Below are positions 9,530 through 20,081 of a stretch of 64,000 bases of DNA, piece by piece; the first letter of the stretch is position 1, and the number at the start of each line of letters is the position of its first letter. The DNA lies in contig NZ_CP093341.1 in assembly GCF_022637455.1 (NCBI RefSeq), positions 186,001 to 250,000 of the forward strand, in the 5' to 3' direction. The stretch comes from Lysobacter sp. S4-A87 (GTDB lineage Bacteria > Pseudomonadota > Gammaproteobacteria > Xanthomonadales > Xanthomonadaceae). Under the pieces are notes generated by a model. It searched no databases. It worked only from the letters and a program-made list of their open reading frames with translations, and had not been told where the DNA came from. A program made the position numbers and the translations under genes.

Positions 9530-9647
9530 GTAGCCCGGGTAATCGCAGCGCACCCGGGACTCGAAAGCGCACAAACCCGTAGCCCGGGTAAGCGAAGCGC
9601 ACCCGGGATCGCGCGGGCACCCGGGTGCGCTTCGCTTACCGGGCTAC
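9530..9647. repeat. CCCGGG-type palindromic repeat, three units, copy 2
   Basis: Two direct units (9530-9558, which reads AATCGCAGCG in place of AAGCGAAGCG, and 9579-9607) are followed by one inverted unit (9620-9647, one C shorter in its CCCGGG). They fill most of the gap between sdhB and sdhE, inside what is otherwise one operon, and could form a strong mRNA hairpin that protects the upstream message or lowers downstream expression. Confidence 0.9.
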
Positions 9648-9675
9648 AGTTCGGTCTGGAGACGGGAGTAGCGGT

Positions 9676-9939
9676 TTGGAAGGCATCGACGAAGCCGACG
9701 AACGCGAGCTGCGCCGCCTGCGCTGGCGCTGCCGGCGTGGCATGCGCGAACTCGATCAGCTGTTCGAGCGTTACCTGGATCGCGCATGGCGACAGGCCGG
9801 CGAGGGCGAGCGCGTGGTTTTCCTACGATTGCTCGAAACCGAGGACGATAAGCTCTGGCACTGGTTCATGGGCCATGACGCGCCGACCGATGCCGACCTC
9901 GCAGCGCTCGTCGCGCGCATCCGCTCCCTGCCTCCTTGA
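9676..9939 (+). CDS. sdhE: FAD assembly factor SdhE
   Basis: 87 residues if the TTG at 9676 is used. That start has GGGAG about 9 bases upstream and gives the normal family length (E. coli 88); earlier in-frame starts would read through the palindromic repeat and are rejected. RRGMRELD (residues 20-27) is the conserved RGxxE motif that contacts SdhA. SdhE binds SdhA and speeds covalent FAD attachment. It is also annotated as the antitoxin CptB. The gene overlaps ygfX by 50 bases. Confidence 0.9.
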   Translation: MEGIDEADERELRRLRWRCRRGMRELDQLFERYLDRAWRQAGEGERVVFLRLLETEDDKLWHWFMGHDAPTDADLAALVARIRSLPP

Positions 9940-10339
9940 GTGGCGCCCGTCGCGGCTGCTCGCCGCGGCACTGGCGCTGCTTGGGGTACTGGCCGCGCTG
10001 GCCCTGATCGGCTCTGAACTTCCCCCGCCGTTGTCGCTGCCGCTGGCGCTGCTTGCGGCCGGGGAGGGGCTGCGGCTGGCACGCCGGGAGCGGTTGCGGC
10101 CCACCCGGCTGGTGGTGATCGGGGGCGACGGTACGGCCAAGGTGGACGGGCAGGCGATCACCGCCCTCTGCGTGGAGTGGCGCGGTCCCCTGGCTTTCAT
10201 GCGGTTTCGCGATGTCGATGGCCGTTCGCACCGTCTCGCCTGGTGGCCCGACACCCTGCCGGCCGCCAGGCGCCGTGAACTCAGGCTGGCCGCACCGGTC
10301 AAAGCGGCTGCGCAGAAAGCGTCTTCGATGGCACCATAG
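9890..10339 (+). CDS. ygfX: YgfX/CptA-like small inner-membrane protein
   Basis: About 149 residues from ATG 9890 (ATG 9875 is an alternative). The WRPS motif, then two hydrophobic helices within residues 22-60, then a soluble C-terminal part with many arginines match the YgfX (CptA) family, which is regularly encoded next to sdhE. In E. coli YgfX is an inner-membrane partner of SdhE and was described as a toxin acting on the cytoskeleton, a role that is still debated. The overlap with sdhE supports coupled translation. Assignment is by layout and short motifs, since the family diverges quickly. Confidence 0.72.
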   Translation: MPTSQRSSRASAPCLLEWRPSRLLAAALALLGVLAALALIGSELPPPLSLPLALLAAGEGLRLARRERLRPTRLVVIGGDGTAKVDGQAITALCVEWRGPLAFMRFRDVDGRSHRLAWWPDTLPAARRRELRLAAPVKAAAQKASSMAP

Positions 10340-10345
10340 TCCGAT

Positions 10346-11590
10346 ATGTTCAAACCCATCCCAGTGGCCATCGGCCTGCGCTACCTCCGGGCCAAGCGCC
10401 GCAACGGCTTCATCTCCTTCATTTCCCTGGCCTCCATCGCCGGCATTGCGCTGGGCGTGACGGCGCTGATCACCACCCTGGCGGTGATGAGCGGCTTCCA
10501 GCGTGAAATCCGCGATCGCATGCTGCAGATGGCGGCGCACGCCACCGTCAGTGCCTATGGCGAACCGCTGACCGACTGGCAGCAGGCCGTCAACAAGGCC
10601 GTGGCCGATGCGCGCGTGGCCGGCGCCGCTCCGTACATCGAGAAGGAGGCGCTGCTGTCGGGATTGCGCAACCAGCCGGCCATGGTCCGCGCCGTGCTGC
10701 CGGACCAGGAGAGCAAGGTCTCGGTGCTGGCCGAAAAGATGGTCCAGGGCAAGCTCGACTCGCTGCAGCGCGGCAGCTTCAACATCGTGCTGGGCAAGGA
10801 ACTGGCCCTGTGGCTCGGCGTCGGCATCGGCGACAGCGTGGTGATGACCACCAGCGATTTCCGCAGCACGCCACTGGGCGCGGTGCCGCAGCTCAAGCGG
10901 TTCACCGTCAGCGGCATCTTCGAAGCCGGCTATAACGAGTTCGACAAGGGCCTGGCCGTCGTCAACATGCACGACATGCAGCGCCTGCTGCGAATGGGCG
11001 ACGGTGTCACCGGCGTGCGCCTGCGCCTGCACGACATGGACAAGGCCTGGGACGTCGCCCGCGACCTCGCAGTAAATCTTGGTGGCCCGTACCGCGTCAG
11101 CGACTGGACCAGCGAGAACGCCAACATGTTCCGGGCGCTGAAGATGGAAAAGACCATCATGGCGATCCTGCTGTCGCTGATCATCGCCATGGGCGCCTTC
11201 AACCTGGTCAGCTCGCAGGTGATGCTGGTGACCGACAAGCAGGCCGACATCGCGATCCTGCGCACGCTCGGCCTGACCCCGCGCGGCGTCATGCAGGTGT
11301 TCGTGGTGCAGGGCACGCTGATCGGCGTGATCGGCACCGTCATCGGCGTGATCGGCGGCATTGTCCTGACGCTCAACCTGGAACACATCCTCAAGGCGAT
11401 CGAGGCCGTGCTCGGCGTGCAGCTGCTGCCGGAGGACGTCTACTACATCACCGGCCTGCCGACCGACCTGCAGACCAGCGACGTGGTGATCATCGCCGCG
11501 GTCGCGCTGGCCATGGCGTTCATCGCCACCATCTATCCCGCCTGGCGCGCAGCGCGCACGGCCCCGGCGGAGGCGCTGCGCTATGAGTAA
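10346..11590 (+). CDS. lolC: Lipoprotein-releasing ABC transporter permease
   Basis: The 414-residue permease begins [20 protein letters not shown], typical of LolC/LolE, with one N-terminal helix, a large periplasmic domain (about residues 45-265) and three C-terminal helices including the FtsX-like [16 protein letters not shown] segment. With LolD it extracts outer-membrane lipoproteins from the inner membrane and hands them to LolA. Only one permease gene precedes lolD, so the complex may use two copies of this protein (LolF type) unless a lolE lies elsewhere. It overlaps lolD by 8 bases. Confidence 0.92.
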   Translation: MFKPIPVAIGLRYLRAKRRNGFISFISLASIAGIALGVTALITTLAVMSGFQREIRDRMLQMAAHATVSAYGEPLTDWQQAVNKAVADARVAGAAPYIEKEALLSGLRNQPAMVRAVLPDQESKVSVLAEKMVQGKLDSLQRGSFNIVLGKELALWLGVGIGDSVVMTTSDFRSTPLGAVPQLKRFTVSGIFEAGYNEFDKGLAVVNMHDMQRLLRMGDGVTGVRLRLHDMDKAWDVARDLAVNLGGPYRVSDWTSENANMFRALKMEKTIMAILLSLIIAMGAFNLVSSQVMLVTDKQADIAILRTLGLTPRGVMQVFVVQGTLIGVIGTVIGVIGGIVLTLNLEHILKAIEAVLGVQLLPEDVYYITGLPTDLQTSDVVIIAAVALAMAFIATIYPAWRAARTAPAEALRYE

Positions 11591-12305
11591 CGCTATCAAC
11601 GGCCAGAAACACACGGGCGAGTCGGTCCGGGCCGAGGGCCTGGCGATGACCTACGCCGAAGGCAAGATGCGCACGCCGGTGTTCGAGGGCCTGCAGCTGT
11701 CGGTGCAATCGGGCGAGACCGTTGCAATCCTCGGCGCATCCGGCGCCGGCAAGAGCACGCTGCTGCACTTGCTCGGCGGACTGGATACGCCCACCGCCGG
11801 CGAAGTGTTCGTGGCCGGGCAGAAGATGAGCTCGCTGTCGGACGCCGCACGCGGTGCGCTGCGCAATCGCGCGCTTGGCTTCGTCTACCAGTTCCACCAC
11901 CTCCTGCCGGAGTTCACCGCGCTGGAGAACGTCATGCTGCCGGTGCTGCTGGCCGGCGCGCAGGTTGCCGATGCGTCGAAACGGGCGCGGGATCTGCTGG
12001 AGTCGGTGGGCCTCGGCCACCGCCTGGAGCACAAGCCCGGCGAACTCTCCGGCGGCGAGCGCCAGCGCGCAGCCGTGGCACGTGCACTGGTGAATCGTCC
12101 GGCCTGCGTGCTCGGCGACGAGCCCACCGGCAACCTCGACGAAAAGACCGCGCAGACCGTGTTCGAGCTGATGCTCGCGCTCAACCGCGAGCAGCACACC
12201 AGCCTGGTGCTGGTGACCCATGACCGTCGCCTCGCCCGGCGCCTGGATCGCGTGCTGGAACTGCACGAAGGCAAGCTGCGGGAGCTGAGCCCAGCCGAGG
12301 TTTAA
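11583..12305 (+). CDS. lolD: Lipoprotein-releasing ABC transporter ATPase
   Basis: 240 residues. Walker [11 protein letters not shown]-loop [19 protein letters not shown], signature LSGGERQR and Walker [12 protein letters not shown] are all intact. The [14 protein letters not shown] stretch is typical of LolD and related MacB-type ATPases. It powers lipoprotein release by LolC. The first codons overlap the end of lolC by 8 bases, so the two are translated together. Confidence 0.94.
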   Translation: MSNAINGQKHTGESVRAEGLAMTYAEGKMRTPVFEGLQLSVQSGETVAILGASGAGKSTLLHLLGGLDTPTAGEVFVAGQKMSSLSDAARGALRNRALGFVYQFHHLLPEFTALENVMLPVLLAGAQVADASKRARDLLESVGLGHRLEHKPGELSGGERQRAAVARALVNRPACVLGDEPTGNLDEKTAQTVFELMLALNREQHTSLVLVTHDRRLARRLDRVLELHEGKLRELSPAEV

Positions 12306-12320
12306 GACAGGGAGAGGTCG

Positions 12321-14687
12321 ATGCACGAAGCGGCAAGGACGCCGCCGTTCGCAACCACCACTGCACTGGCACTGCTGGGCGGCGTTTGCGCCTGCCTGTG
12401 GATGCCGTGGTTGTTGCCGTGGCCGGGCTCGGTCGGGTTGATGCTCATCGGTATCGCCCTGGGGTGGCGCGGGCTACGCCGGCGCCACACTGCGTCGCTG
12501 GTGATCGCCTGGGCGCTGCTCGGATTCGGTCTGGCCGGACTGCATGCAGCCCACGCGCTGGCATTGCAGCTGCCGCCCGGGCTGGAGCAGCGCGACGCGC
12601 GGGTCAGCGGTCGCGTCGTTGATCTGCCCGTGCATGAAGCCGCGCGCACGCGCTTCGCCTTCCGCGTCGATGATGACGCAACCCAGGCTGAGCCGCTGCG
12701 GGGTCGCACGCTGCGTCTGGCGTGGTACGACCGCCATGCGAAAGCGCGCTCCGGCTTGAGGGCGGGGCAGCGCTGGCAGTTCGACGTGCGCCTGCGCGCA
12801 CCGCGTGGGCTGCGCAATCCCGGCGGTTTCGACAGCGAGCGCCATGCGATGGCGCAACGCATCGCAGCCACCGGCTACCTGCGGCAACTCGAGCAGGCGA
12901 GGTTGCTTGCGCCGGCGACGGGACTGGAGGCGTGGCGCGAGGCAATGTCGGAGCGCATCGGCCAGCTGCAGCGGCCGTCAGCGCGATTCGTGCGCGCCCT
13001 GGCGCTGGGCGACACGCGCGCACTCGATGACGACGACTGGCATGTGCTGCGCGCTAACGGCCTGACCCACCTGATCGCAATTTCCGGGTTTCACGTCGGT
13101 CTCGTGGCCGGTTTCCTCGCGCTGCTGGTGCGGGCATTGTGGTGGTTGTGGCCCATGGCGCTGGCTCGACGCATGCCGGCGCAGATCGCAGCGGCTGCAG
13201 GCGGTTTGTGCGGTGCCGTGTTGTACGCCGCCGCGGTCGGATTCGCATTGCCGACCGTGCGCACCGCGTTGATGATTGCCGTCGTAGCGGGTGTGCGCAT
13301 GTTCCGGCGCCCCCTGAAACTGGCCGATTCGCTGGCGCTGGCGGCATTTGCCGTGCTGTTGATTGATCCGCTGGCGGTGCTGGGCGCCGGGTTCTGGCTG
13401 AGCTATGCCGGTGTCGCCTGGTTGTTGTGGTGCCTGCCGCGGGGAAGCAAGCGACCGTTGCATGACTTCCTCTCGGCGCAGGGCGTGGCAACCGTCGGAC
13501 TGCTGCCGCTGAGCGCGGTGCTGTTCGGCCAGGCTTCGCTCGCGGGGCTGCTGGCGAACCTGGTGGCGGTGCCGCTGTGGAGCCTCGTCGTGGTGCCGCT
13601 GTCGCTGCTGGGCCTGGCGCTGGAGATGGCCTCGCCCGGGGCGGGCGCCTGGATGTGGAAGCTGGCGTCGATGGCCTTCGACCTCGCCTGGCCATGGTTC
13701 GAGCGCCTGGCGGCTTCCCCGCTGGCGGTCTGGTGGCTGCCCGAGGCGCGCTGGTTCGCCTTGCCGCTGGCGCTGATCGGGGCGTTCTGGCTGCTGCTTC
13801 CGCGCGACGTGCCGGGCAAGCCGCTGGCGTTGCTGCTGTTGCTGCCGTTGCTTTGGCCGGATCGCGACCTGCCGCGCCATGGCGAGGCTGGGCTGGTCGT
13901 CATCGACGTCGGGCAGGGCCTGTCGGTGCAGGTGCGCACGGCGCGGCACGTCCTCCTCTACGACATGGGTCCCGCGGTCAGAGACGGCTTCGATGCCGGC
14001 GAGCGTGCCGTGGTGCCGGCGCTGCAGGCGCTGGGGGTACGTCGGCTGGACCGGCTGGTGGTCAGCCACGCAGACAACGACCACGCCGGCGGGCTGGACG
14101 CGGTAGGCCGGGCCTTCGGCCTGGACCGGCTGTGGGCACCGGACGGGGCGCCGATGGCCGGGGCGCGACCGTGCGTGGCCGGGCAGGCCTGGGACTGGGA
14201 TGGCGTCCGTTTCCGTTTCCTGCACCCGCCGCCGCACTTCCCCTACCTGGGCAACGAAGCCAGCTGCGTGCTCCGGATCGAGGCCGCCGGTGCCTCGGCG
14301 CTGCTGACCGGCGATATCGGCGAAGTGGTCGAGCGGATCCTGCTGCGGCGGGATCCGCTGGCCGTTCGCGCCGACGTCGTCACGGTCCCCCACCACGGCA
14401 GCGACGGTTCCTCCGACCCGGGTTTCGTCGCAGCCACGGGCGCGGGCCATGCCCTGGTGTCCTCGGGCCATGGCAACCGGTTTGGCCATCCCAGGTCCGC
14501 GATCGTGCGGCGATGGGCCCAGGCGGGGGCGCAGGTCCACGACACCGCCGGCGCCGGCGCCCTGCGTGTGCGGCTTGGCCGAGGCGGGGTGAGCGTCGAA
14601 TCGCGACGGCAGGCACAGCCGCGCCTGTGGGATGCAGCACGGCGCTGGGAGAAGGGCGCGGCTGGGCTATCCTATCAACCTGATTAA
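12321..14687 (+). CDS. comEC: DNA internalisation protein ComEC/Rec2
   Basis: The 788-residue protein has the three-part ComEC layout: an N-terminal membrane and OB-fold region, a central multi-helix competence domain (LTHLIAISGFHVGLVAGFLA near residue 250, then about eight helices) and a C-terminal metallo-beta-lactamase domain with SHADNDHAGGLD near residue 582 and VPHHGSDGS. It forms the inner-membrane channel for single-stranded DNA in natural transformation. It sits between lolD and exbB with short gaps, an arrangement seen in related genomes. Confidence 0.93.
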   Translation: MHEAARTPPFATTTALALLGGVCACLWMPWLLPWPGSVGLMLIGIALGWRGLRRRHTASLVIAWALLGFGLAGLHAAHALALQLPPGLEQRDARVSGRVVDLPVHEAARTRFAFRVDDDATQAEPLRGRTLRLAWYDRHAKARSGLRAGQRWQFDVRLRAPRGLRNPGGFDSERHAMAQRIAATGYLRQLEQARLLAPATGLEAWREAMSERIGQLQRPSARFVRALALGDTRALDDDDWHVLRANGLTHLIAISGFHVGLVAGFLALLVRALWWLWPMALARRMPAQIAAAAGGLCGAVLYAAAVGFALPTVRTALMIAVVAGVRMFRRPLKLADSLALAAFAVLLIDPLAVLGAGFWLSYAGVAWLLWCLPRGSKRPLHDFLSAQGVATVGLLPLSAVLFGQASLAGLLANLVAVPLWSLVVVPLSLLGLALEMASPGAGAWMWKLASMAFDLAWPWFERLAASPLAVWWLPEARWFALPLALIGAFWLLLPRDVPGKPLALLLLLPLLWPDRDLPRHGEAGLVVIDVGQGLSVQVRTARHVLLYDMGPAVRDGFDAGERAVVPALQALGVRRLDRLVVSHADNDHAGGLDAVGRAFGLDRLWAPDGAPMAGARPCVAGQAWDWDGVRFRFLHPPPHFPYLGNEASCVLRIEAAGASALLTGDIGEVVERILLRRDPLAVRADVVTVPHHGSDGSSDPGFVAATGAGHALVSSGHGNRFGHPRSAIVRRWAQAGAQVHDTAGAGALRVRLGRGGVSVESRRQAQPRLWDAARRWEKGAAGLSYQPD

Positions 14688-14711
14688 CTCGGCCGAGGGC
14701 CGGAGGTTGGC

Positions 14712-15347
14712 GTGCTGGAACTGGTCAAGGCCGGCGGTTGGCCGATGATTCCCCTGTTGTTGCTGTCGGTACTGGCCCTGACGCTGATCGTCGAGCGCGC
14801 CTGGTCGCTGCGTCGCAGCGCGGTGCTGCCACCCAACCTGGGCAAGGAAGTGCGGACCTGGGCGGGCAGCGGCAAGCTCGACCCGGCGCACATCGAGTCC
14901 CTGCGCAAGACCTCCCCCCTGGGCGAGCTGCTGGCCGCCGCCCTGGACGTCCGCCTGCGCCCGCGCGACCAGATCCGCGAGCGCATCGAGGATGTCGGCC
15001 GCCATCTGGTCCACAAGATGGAGCGCTACCTCAACACCCTCGGCACCATTGCCGCGGCCGGCCCGCTGCTGGGCCTGTTCGGCACGGTCGTGGGCATGAT
15101 CCAGATGTTCCTGGGCATCCTCGATCACGGCATCGGCGACGTGAACCAGCTGGCCGGCGGCATCGGCAAGGCCCTGGTCTGCACCGCCGCGGGCATGATC
15201 GTGGCGATCCCGGCGCTGATCGCGCACCGCTGGTTCCGCGGTCGCATCGGCGAGTACATCGTCTCGATGGAGCACGAAGCCATCGCCCTGATGGACACGC
15301 TCGAGACGCGCCCGGCCGGCGCCGTGCGCACGCCGCAGGCTGCCTGA
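14712..15347 (+). CDS. exbB: ExbB/TolQ-family proton channel protein
   Basis: 211 residues from a GTG start with GGAGG 7 bases upstream. Three membrane helices are visible: an N-terminal one (WPMIPLLLLSVLALTLIVER) and two C-terminal ones around GTIAAAGPLLGLFGTVVGMI, the conserved MotA/TolQ/ExbB core. With ExbD it uses proton flow to energise outer-membrane transport through TonB or a similar partner. No tonB is adjacent; in this lineage the ExbBD pair ahead of msbA is a common arrangement and its partner is not certain. Confidence 0.88.
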   Translation: MLELVKAGGWPMIPLLLLSVLALTLIVERAWSLRRSAVLPPNLGKEVRTWAGSGKLDPAHIESLRKTSPLGELLAAALDVRLRPRDQIRERIEDVGRHLVHKMERYLNTLGTIAAAGPLLGLFGTVVGMIQMFLGILDHGIGDVNQLAGGIGKALVCTAAGMIVAIPALIAHRWFRGRIGEYIVSMEHEAIALMDTLETRPAGAVRTPQAA

Positions 15348-15360
15348 GGCTCACGTCACG

Positions 15361-15807
15361 ATGCGTATCCGCGACCACCGCGCCTTCGAAGACGGGCTGG
15401 AGATCAACCTGGTCCCGTTGATCGACGTGATCCTGGTGCTGATCATTTTCTTCGTCGTCACCGCGACCTTCGACGCCCGCTCGGTGCTCAAGCTCGAGCT
15501 GCCACGTGCCACCGGCGAGCAGGCCAGCGACCCGTCCAAGTCGCTGATCGTGCTGGTGAATGCCGATGGCCGTTACTTCGTCGATGACCGCGAAGTGCTG
15601 CGCAGCGACGTCGAATCGCTCAAGGCCACGATAGCGGAGGTCGCCGGCAACGATCGCGACCGCCCGGTGATGCTGCGCGCCGACGCGCGTACTCCTTACC
15701 AGGCCGTGGTCACCGTCTACGACGCACTCGGACAGCTCGGCTTCCGCAAGGTCATGAACGCAACCGCGCCGCAGACAAACGAAGGCGCCGCGGGGGCGGG
15801 CAAGTGA
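15361..15807 (+). CDS. exbD: ExbD/TolR-family biopolymer transport protein
   Basis: 148 residues. One N-terminal membrane helix (INLVPLIDVILVLIIFFVVT) carries the proton-path aspartate in PLIDVILVL, followed by a periplasmic domain that ends in a short tail. It works with the ExbB upstream (13-base gap). Its stop overlaps the msbA GTG start by 4 bases, linking the pair to lipid A export genes. Confidence 0.9.
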   Translation: MRIRDHRAFEDGLEINLVPLIDVILVLIIFFVVTATFDARSVLKLELPRATGEQASDPSKSLIVLVNADGRYFVDDREVLRSDVESLKATIAEVAGNDRDRPVMLRADARTPYQAVVTVYDALGQLGFRKVMNATAPQTNEGAAGAGK

Positions 15808-17552
15808 GCGACGCCCCGTCGCCCTGGTCGACTTACCGCCGCCTGCAGGACTTCGTATCGCCGTATCGCGGCGTGCTGCTGATAGCGCTGCTGGGCATGC
15901 TGATCGAAGCCGCCGCCGCCGGCGCCTTCACCTGGCTGATGAAGCCGGTGGTCGACGAGACCTTCATCAACAACAACCGCAAGCTGAGCCTGCTGTTGCC
16001 GCTGGCGATCGTCGGCATCTTCGTCGCCCGTGGCATCGCCGGTTACATCACCGACACCTTCATGGCACGCGCGGGCCGCAGCATCGCCCGCGACCTGCGC
16101 GTGATGGTGCTGGGCAAGTACCTGCGCCTGCCGGGCTTGCGCTTCGATACCGAGCCGGTGGCGTCGATGCTCACGCGCCTGGGCTCGGACAGCGACCAGG
16201 TCGCGCAGGCCGCGATCGACGCCGCCAAGGTGATGCTGCAGCAATCGCTGCAGGTCGTGGCGATGATGGGCGTGATGCTCTATTACAGCTGGCGCGTGAC
16301 CCTCGCCATCCTGCTGCTGGGCCCGCTGCTGGCGTGGACGATGGACACCGTCGGCCGCCGCTACCGCCGCATCGGCCATCGCATCCAGGAGAGCGGCGCA
16401 CAGTTGCTGCAGTCGGCCGACCAGGCGCTGTCGAACCACCAGGAAGTGAAGGTCTACGGCGCCCAGGGTGCCGAGCTGGACCGTTACTCCGGCCAGGCCA
16501 ACCACCATCTCCGCCTCAGCCTCAAGGTCGAATCCACCCGAAGCATCTCTTCGGCGGTGGTGCAGCTGATGGGCGCGGTCGGGCTGGCGCTGCTGCTGTT
16601 CTTCGCCGGCCGCGAGGCTGCCAACGGCCGCCTGAGCGCGGGCGATTTCGTCAGCCTGATGACCTCGATGCTGGCGGTGATCCCGGCGCTGAAGCAGCTG
16701 ACCAACGTGCAGGGCATGTTGCAGCGTGGCGTGGCTTCGGCCGAACGCCTGTTCGACGTGCTCGACACGCCGGACGAGATCGACACCGGCAGGCGTCCGC
16801 TTGAGCGCTCGCAGGGACTGCTCGAGTTCCGCGACGTCACCGCACGTTATCCGGGCCAGGCGCAGCCGGCGCTGTCCGACATCAGCTTCGTTGCACGCCC
16901 CGGCACGGTCACCGCGATCGTCGGCCGCTCCGGCAGCGGCAAGTCGACGCTGATCAAGCTGATCCCGCGCTTCTACGACATCGAAGGCGGACAGATCCTG
17001 CTCGATGGCCATCCGCTGCAGGACTACCGACTGGAGGACCTGCGTCGCCAGATCGCGCTCGTCGGCCAGCAGGTGATGCTGTTCGACGGCACCGTCGCTG
17101 CCAACGTCGCATACGGCGAGCTTCAGAGCGCCGGCGAACCGGCGCTTGAGCAGGCCGTGCGCGGTGCCAACGCGATGGAGTTCGTCGAGCGCCTGCCGCA
17201 GGGGATGCACACCGAGATCGGTGCCAAGGGCGGACGCCTCTCGGGCGGCCAGCGCCAGCGCCTGGCGATCGCCCGCGCGATGCTCAAGGACGCGCCGATC
17301 CTGATCCTCGACGAGGCCACGGCCGCGCTCGACACCGAGTCCGAGCGACTGGTGCAGGACGCGCTCGACCATCTGATGCCCAATCGCACCACGCTGGTGA
17401 TTGCCCACCGCCTGTCGACGATCGAACATGCCGACCAGGTGCTGGTGCTCGACCAGGGGCGTATCGTCGAGCGTGGCACGCACGGCGAACTGCTCGCCCA
17501 CGGCGGCCTCTACGCCCATCTCCACCGCATGCAGTTCCGCGAGGCTGAATGA
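15804..17552 (+). CDS. msbA: Lipid A export ATP-binding/permease protein
   Basis: The 582-residue half-transporter has six N-terminal helices (about residues 20-320) and an ATPase domain with Walker [10 protein letters not shown] near 373, signature LSGGQRQR near 480 and Walker [13 protein letters not shown]. MsbA flips core-lipid A across the inner membrane. Start is a GTG overlapping exbD by 4 bases; its own stop overlaps lpxK by 4 bases. The msbA-lpxK-kdsB order is a classic LPS unit, which makes MsbA rather than a drug exporter the best call. Confidence 0.94.
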   Translation: MSDAPSPWSTYRRLQDFVSPYRGVLLIALLGMLIEAAAAGAFTWLMKPVVDETFINNNRKLSLLLPLAIVGIFVARGIAGYITDTFMARAGRSIARDLRVMVLGKYLRLPGLRFDTEPVASMLTRLGSDSDQVAQAAIDAAKVMLQQSLQVVAMMGVMLYYSWRVTLAILLLGPLLAWTMDTVGRRYRRIGHRIQESGAQLLQSADQALSNHQEVKVYGAQGAELDRYSGQANHHLRLSLKVESTRSISSAVVQLMGAVGLALLLFFAGREAANGRLSAGDFVSLMTSMLAVIPALKQLTNVQGMLQRGVASAERLFDVLDTPDEIDTGRRPLERSQGLLEFRDVTARYPGQAQPALSDISFVARPGTVTAIVGRSGSGKSTLIKLIPRFYDIEGGQILLDGHPLQDYRLEDLRRQIALVGQQVMLFDGTVAANVAYGELQSAGEPALEQAVRGANAMEFVERLPQGMHTEIGAKGGRLSGGQRQRLAIARAMLKDAPILILDEATAALDTESERLVQDALDHLMPNRTTLVIAHRLSTIEHADQVLVLDQGRIVERGTHGELLAHGGLYAHLHRMQFREAE

Positions 17553-18604
17553 GCAAACGGTCGTCGCAAACCCCTGCGTTCTGGTACGACGACGTGCGCG
17601 TGCCCTTCGGTGCGCGCCTGCTTTCGGCGGTCTACGGTTCACTGAGCGGGTTGCGTCGCAACCTGTACCTGAAGGGTTGGTTCAAGCGCCAGCATCCGGG
17701 TGTGCCGGTGATCGTGGTCGGCAACATCACCGCCGGTGGTGCCGGCAAGACGCCGCTGACCATCGCCCTGGTCGAGCGCCTGCGCGCCGAGGGCTGGAGC
17801 CCCGGTGTCGCCAGCCGCGGTTATGGTCGCGATGACGCCAGTGCGGCGATGTGGGTGGATTTCCGCAGCCCGGCCGACGCTGCCGGTGACGAGCCCGTCC
17901 TGATCGCACAGCGCACCGGCGTGCGCATCCGTGTCGACCGCGACCGCGCCGCCGCCGCCAAGGCGCTGGCCGAGGCCGGCTGCGACCTGGTGATCTGCGA
18001 CGACGGCCTGCAGCACTACAAGCTCGCGCGCGACATCGAGATCGAAGTGGTCGACGGCCGCCGTCGCTACGGCAACGGCCAGCTGCTGCCGGCCGGACCG
18101 CTGCGCGAACTGCCCGACCGCGGCGCCCGCTGCGACTTCCGCGTGGTCAATGTCGGTGCCGGTGGCAGTGGCAATGGCGACACGGGATTTGGCGAATGGC
18201 CGATGCGCCTGCTCGCCGACCAGGCCCAGCCGATGCTGGGCGGGCGCCCACGCCGCCTGGCGTCGTTCTCCGGCCAGCGCGTGCATGCAGTGGCCGGCAT
18301 CGGCGACCCCGAGCGCTTCTTCTCCATGCTGCGCGGATTCGGCATTGCCGTGGTCCCGCATGCTTTCGCCGATCACCATCGCTATGGCGCCGAGGACTTC
18401 GAGTTCGGCAGTCGCGAACTGCCGGTGCTGATGACCGAGAAGGACGCGGTCAAGTGCACGGCGTTCGCCGATGACCGCCATTTCAGCGTGCCGGTGCGCG
18501 CCGAGTTGCCGGAGGCATTCTGGGTTTCGCTGCTGGACCGGTTGACGAGCAAGGCGCGTCCGTACCGCCAGGGCGCCAGCAGCAACGAAGGAAAGCAACC
18601 ATGA
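17549..18604 (+). CDS. lpxK: Tetraacyldisaccharide 4'-kinase
   Basis: 351 residues, near the family size. It has the P-loop [12 protein letters not shown] (58-69), unusual in lying close to the membrane-binding N-terminus as in other LpxK, and [15 protein letters not shown] in the middle. It phosphorylates the lipid A precursor at the 4' position in the inner leaflet. It overlaps msbA and kdsB by 4 bases each. Confidence 0.95.
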   Translation: MSKRSSQTPAFWYDDVRVPFGARLLSAVYGSLSGLRRNLYLKGWFKRQHPGVPVIVVGNITAGGAGKTPLTIALVERLRAEGWSPGVASRGYGRDDASAAMWVDFRSPADAAGDEPVLIAQRTGVRIRVDRDRAAAAKALAEAGCDLVICDDGLQHYKLARDIEIEVVDGRRRYGNGQLLPAGPLRELPDRGARCDFRVVNVGAGGSGNGDTGFGEWPMRLLADQAQPMLGGRPRRLASFSGQRVHAVAGIGDPERFFSMLRGFGIAVVPHAFADHHRYGAEDFEFGSRELPVLMTEKDAVKCTAFADDRHFSVPVRAELPEAFWVSLLDRLTSKARPYRQGASSNEGKQP

Positions 18605-19383
18605 GCACGGACACGGCGTCCGATTTCGTCGTCGCCATCCCGGCCCGGTATGCCGCCAGCCGCCTTCCCGGCAAGCCGCTGCGGATGCTTGCCGGCGAGC
18701 CGCTGGTGCTGCACGTGGCGCGTCGCGCATTGCAGGCCGGTGCGCGCGAAGTCTGGGTCGCCGCCGACGACGAGCGCATTGCAGCGGCCATCGCCGATTG
18801 CGGCGTACGCGTGGCGATGACCTCGCAGGACCACGCCTCCGGCACCGACCGTCTCGCCGAGTGCGCCCGCATCGCCGGATGGAGCGACGACACCGTCGTG
18901 GTCAACCTGCAGGGCGATGAGCCCTTCGCGCCGGCCGCAGGCATCCGCGCCGTTGCTGCGCTGATGCTCGACGGCGACATCGAAATGGCGACGCTGGCCG
19001 CACCGGTCACCGACGTCGAAACGCTGCTCGATCCCAACGCCGTCAAGCTGGTGCGTGCCGGCAATGGCAACGCCCTTTACTTCAGCCGCGCGCCGATTCC
19101 GTGGCCGCGCGATGCCTTCGCACGCGACCGCAGCAGCATGCCGGGGCAGGGCGAGTGGCTGCGCCATATCGGCATCTACGGGTACCGCGCCGGTTTCCTT
19201 CAGCGCTTCGCGGCCCTGCCGCCGGGGCGGCTGGAGCAGATCGAATCGCTGGAGCAGCTGCGCGTGCTGGAGGCCGGCTACCGCATCGCTGTCGGCATCA
19301 CGCCCGAGCCGTTCCCGCCCGGCGTCGACACACCCGAAGACCTGGCCCGTGCCGAATCGTGGATCGCCGCCGGTCGTGGCTGA
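18601..19383 (+). CDS. kdsB: 3-deoxy-manno-octulosonate cytidylyltransferase (CMP-Kdo synthetase)
   Basis: 260 residues. [16 protein letters not shown] (11-26) is the nucleotide-binding start, and later [10 protein letters not shown] and [13 protein letters not shown] are diagnostic for KdsB. It activates Kdo with CTP for transfer to lipid A. It overlaps the tyrosine phosphatase gene by 8 bases. Confidence 0.95.
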   Translation: MSTDTASDFVVAIPARYAASRLPGKPLRMLAGEPLVLHVARRALQAGAREVWVAADDERIAAAIADCGVRVAMTSQDHASGTDRLAECARIAGWSDDTVVVNLQGDEPFAPAAGIRAVAALMLDGDIEMATLAAPVTDVETLLDPNAVKLVRAGNGNALYFSRAPIPWPRDAFARDRSSMPGQGEWLRHIGIYGYRAGFLQRFAALPPGRLEQIESLEQLRVLEAGYRIAVGITPEPFPPGVDTPEDLARAESWIAAGRG

Positions 19384-19861
19384 GCCGATCCGCCTGCTCG
19401 TCGTCTGCTTGGGCAACATCTGCCGCTCGCCAGTGGCTGAAGGCGTCCTGCGGGCCCGCATCGCTGCGTCGACGCTTGCCGGCCAGATCGAACTCGATTC
19501 GGCCGGTACCGGCGACTGGCACGTCGGCCAGCCGCCGGACCGCCGTGCGACTGCCAACGCGGCCGAGCACGGCGTCGACATCTCCGGACTGCGCGCGCGC
19601 CAGCTTGCCGCCGATGACTACCGGCGCTTCGACTGGTTGCTGTGCGCCGATCGCGCCAACCTGCGCGACGTCCAGGCGCGTGCACCGCGAGGCTCACGCG
19701 CCCAGACCGCCCTTTTGCTGGATTGGGTAGGAATCGAAGACGACGGCGAAGTGCCGGACCCCTACACCGGAGGCCCGGCGCAGTTCGAGCACGTCTTCCA
19801 GTTGCTGGACCGCACCGCCGATGGCGCCATATCCCGCCTGCGCCGCGAATACCGCTTGTAA
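19376..19861 (+). CDS. Low-molecular-weight protein tyrosine phosphatase
   Basis: 161 residues from GTG 19376; an in-frame upstream extension through kdsB is not credible. The catalytic loop CLGNICRS (Cys11 to Arg17) and the acid VPDPYTGG near residue 128 are complete, and the length is normal. Proteins of this family (Wzb, Etp, Ptp) dephosphorylate tyrosine autokinases that govern polysaccharide export, so the Wzc-like kinase at 30528 is a candidate substrate; the locus itself is with LPS genes. A palindromic repeat begins 4 bases after the stop. Confidence 0.92.
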   Translation: MAEPIRLLVVCLGNICRSPVAEGVLRARIAASTLAGQIELDSAGTGDWHVGQPPDRRATANAAEHGVDISGLRARQLAADDYRRFDWLLCADRANLRDVQARAPRGSRAQTALLLDWVGIEDDGEVPDPYTGGPAQFEHVFQLLDRTADGAISRLRREYRL

Positions 19862-19864
19862 CCC

Positions 19865-19936
19865 GTAGCCCGGGTAAGCGAAGCGCACCCGGGTCAGGCG
19901 CGTCCAACCCGGGTGCGCTTCGCTTACCCGGGCTAT
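19865..19936. repeat. CCCGGG-type palindromic repeat, inverted pair, copy 3
   Basis: Left arm 19865-19893 and right arm 19908-19936 (last base T instead of C) separated by 14 bases. It starts 4 bases after the phosphatase stop and probably forms the 3' end hairpin of the exbB-to-phosphatase transcript. Confidence 0.9.
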
Positions 19937-20081
19937 CAAACCGCGGCAAAGCCTTGTCCTGTCGCATAATTGGCCCAACTCTTGAGCCGATGCTTGTGAT
20001 CGCAACGCCCGCCCTCGACACCCTCCCATCCATGGCTCCCGACGGCTTCGCACAGCCGCAACCGGGCCGGGAAGGCCTGCA

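Noticed and set aside
4892-9647. Repeats as a possible CRISPR array
   Set aside because: Units are palindromic inverted pairs at separate loci with variable spacers and no cas genes; this is a REP-type element.
9625-9675. Earlier start of sdhE at GTG 9625
   Set aside because: It lies inside the palindromic repeat and adds residues absent from the family; TTG 9676 gives the normal length.
9676-10339. Toxin-antitoxin system CptBA
   Set aside because: The pair is annotated so in some genomes, but its place directly behind sdhCDAB fits SdhE/YgfX complex II assembly better.
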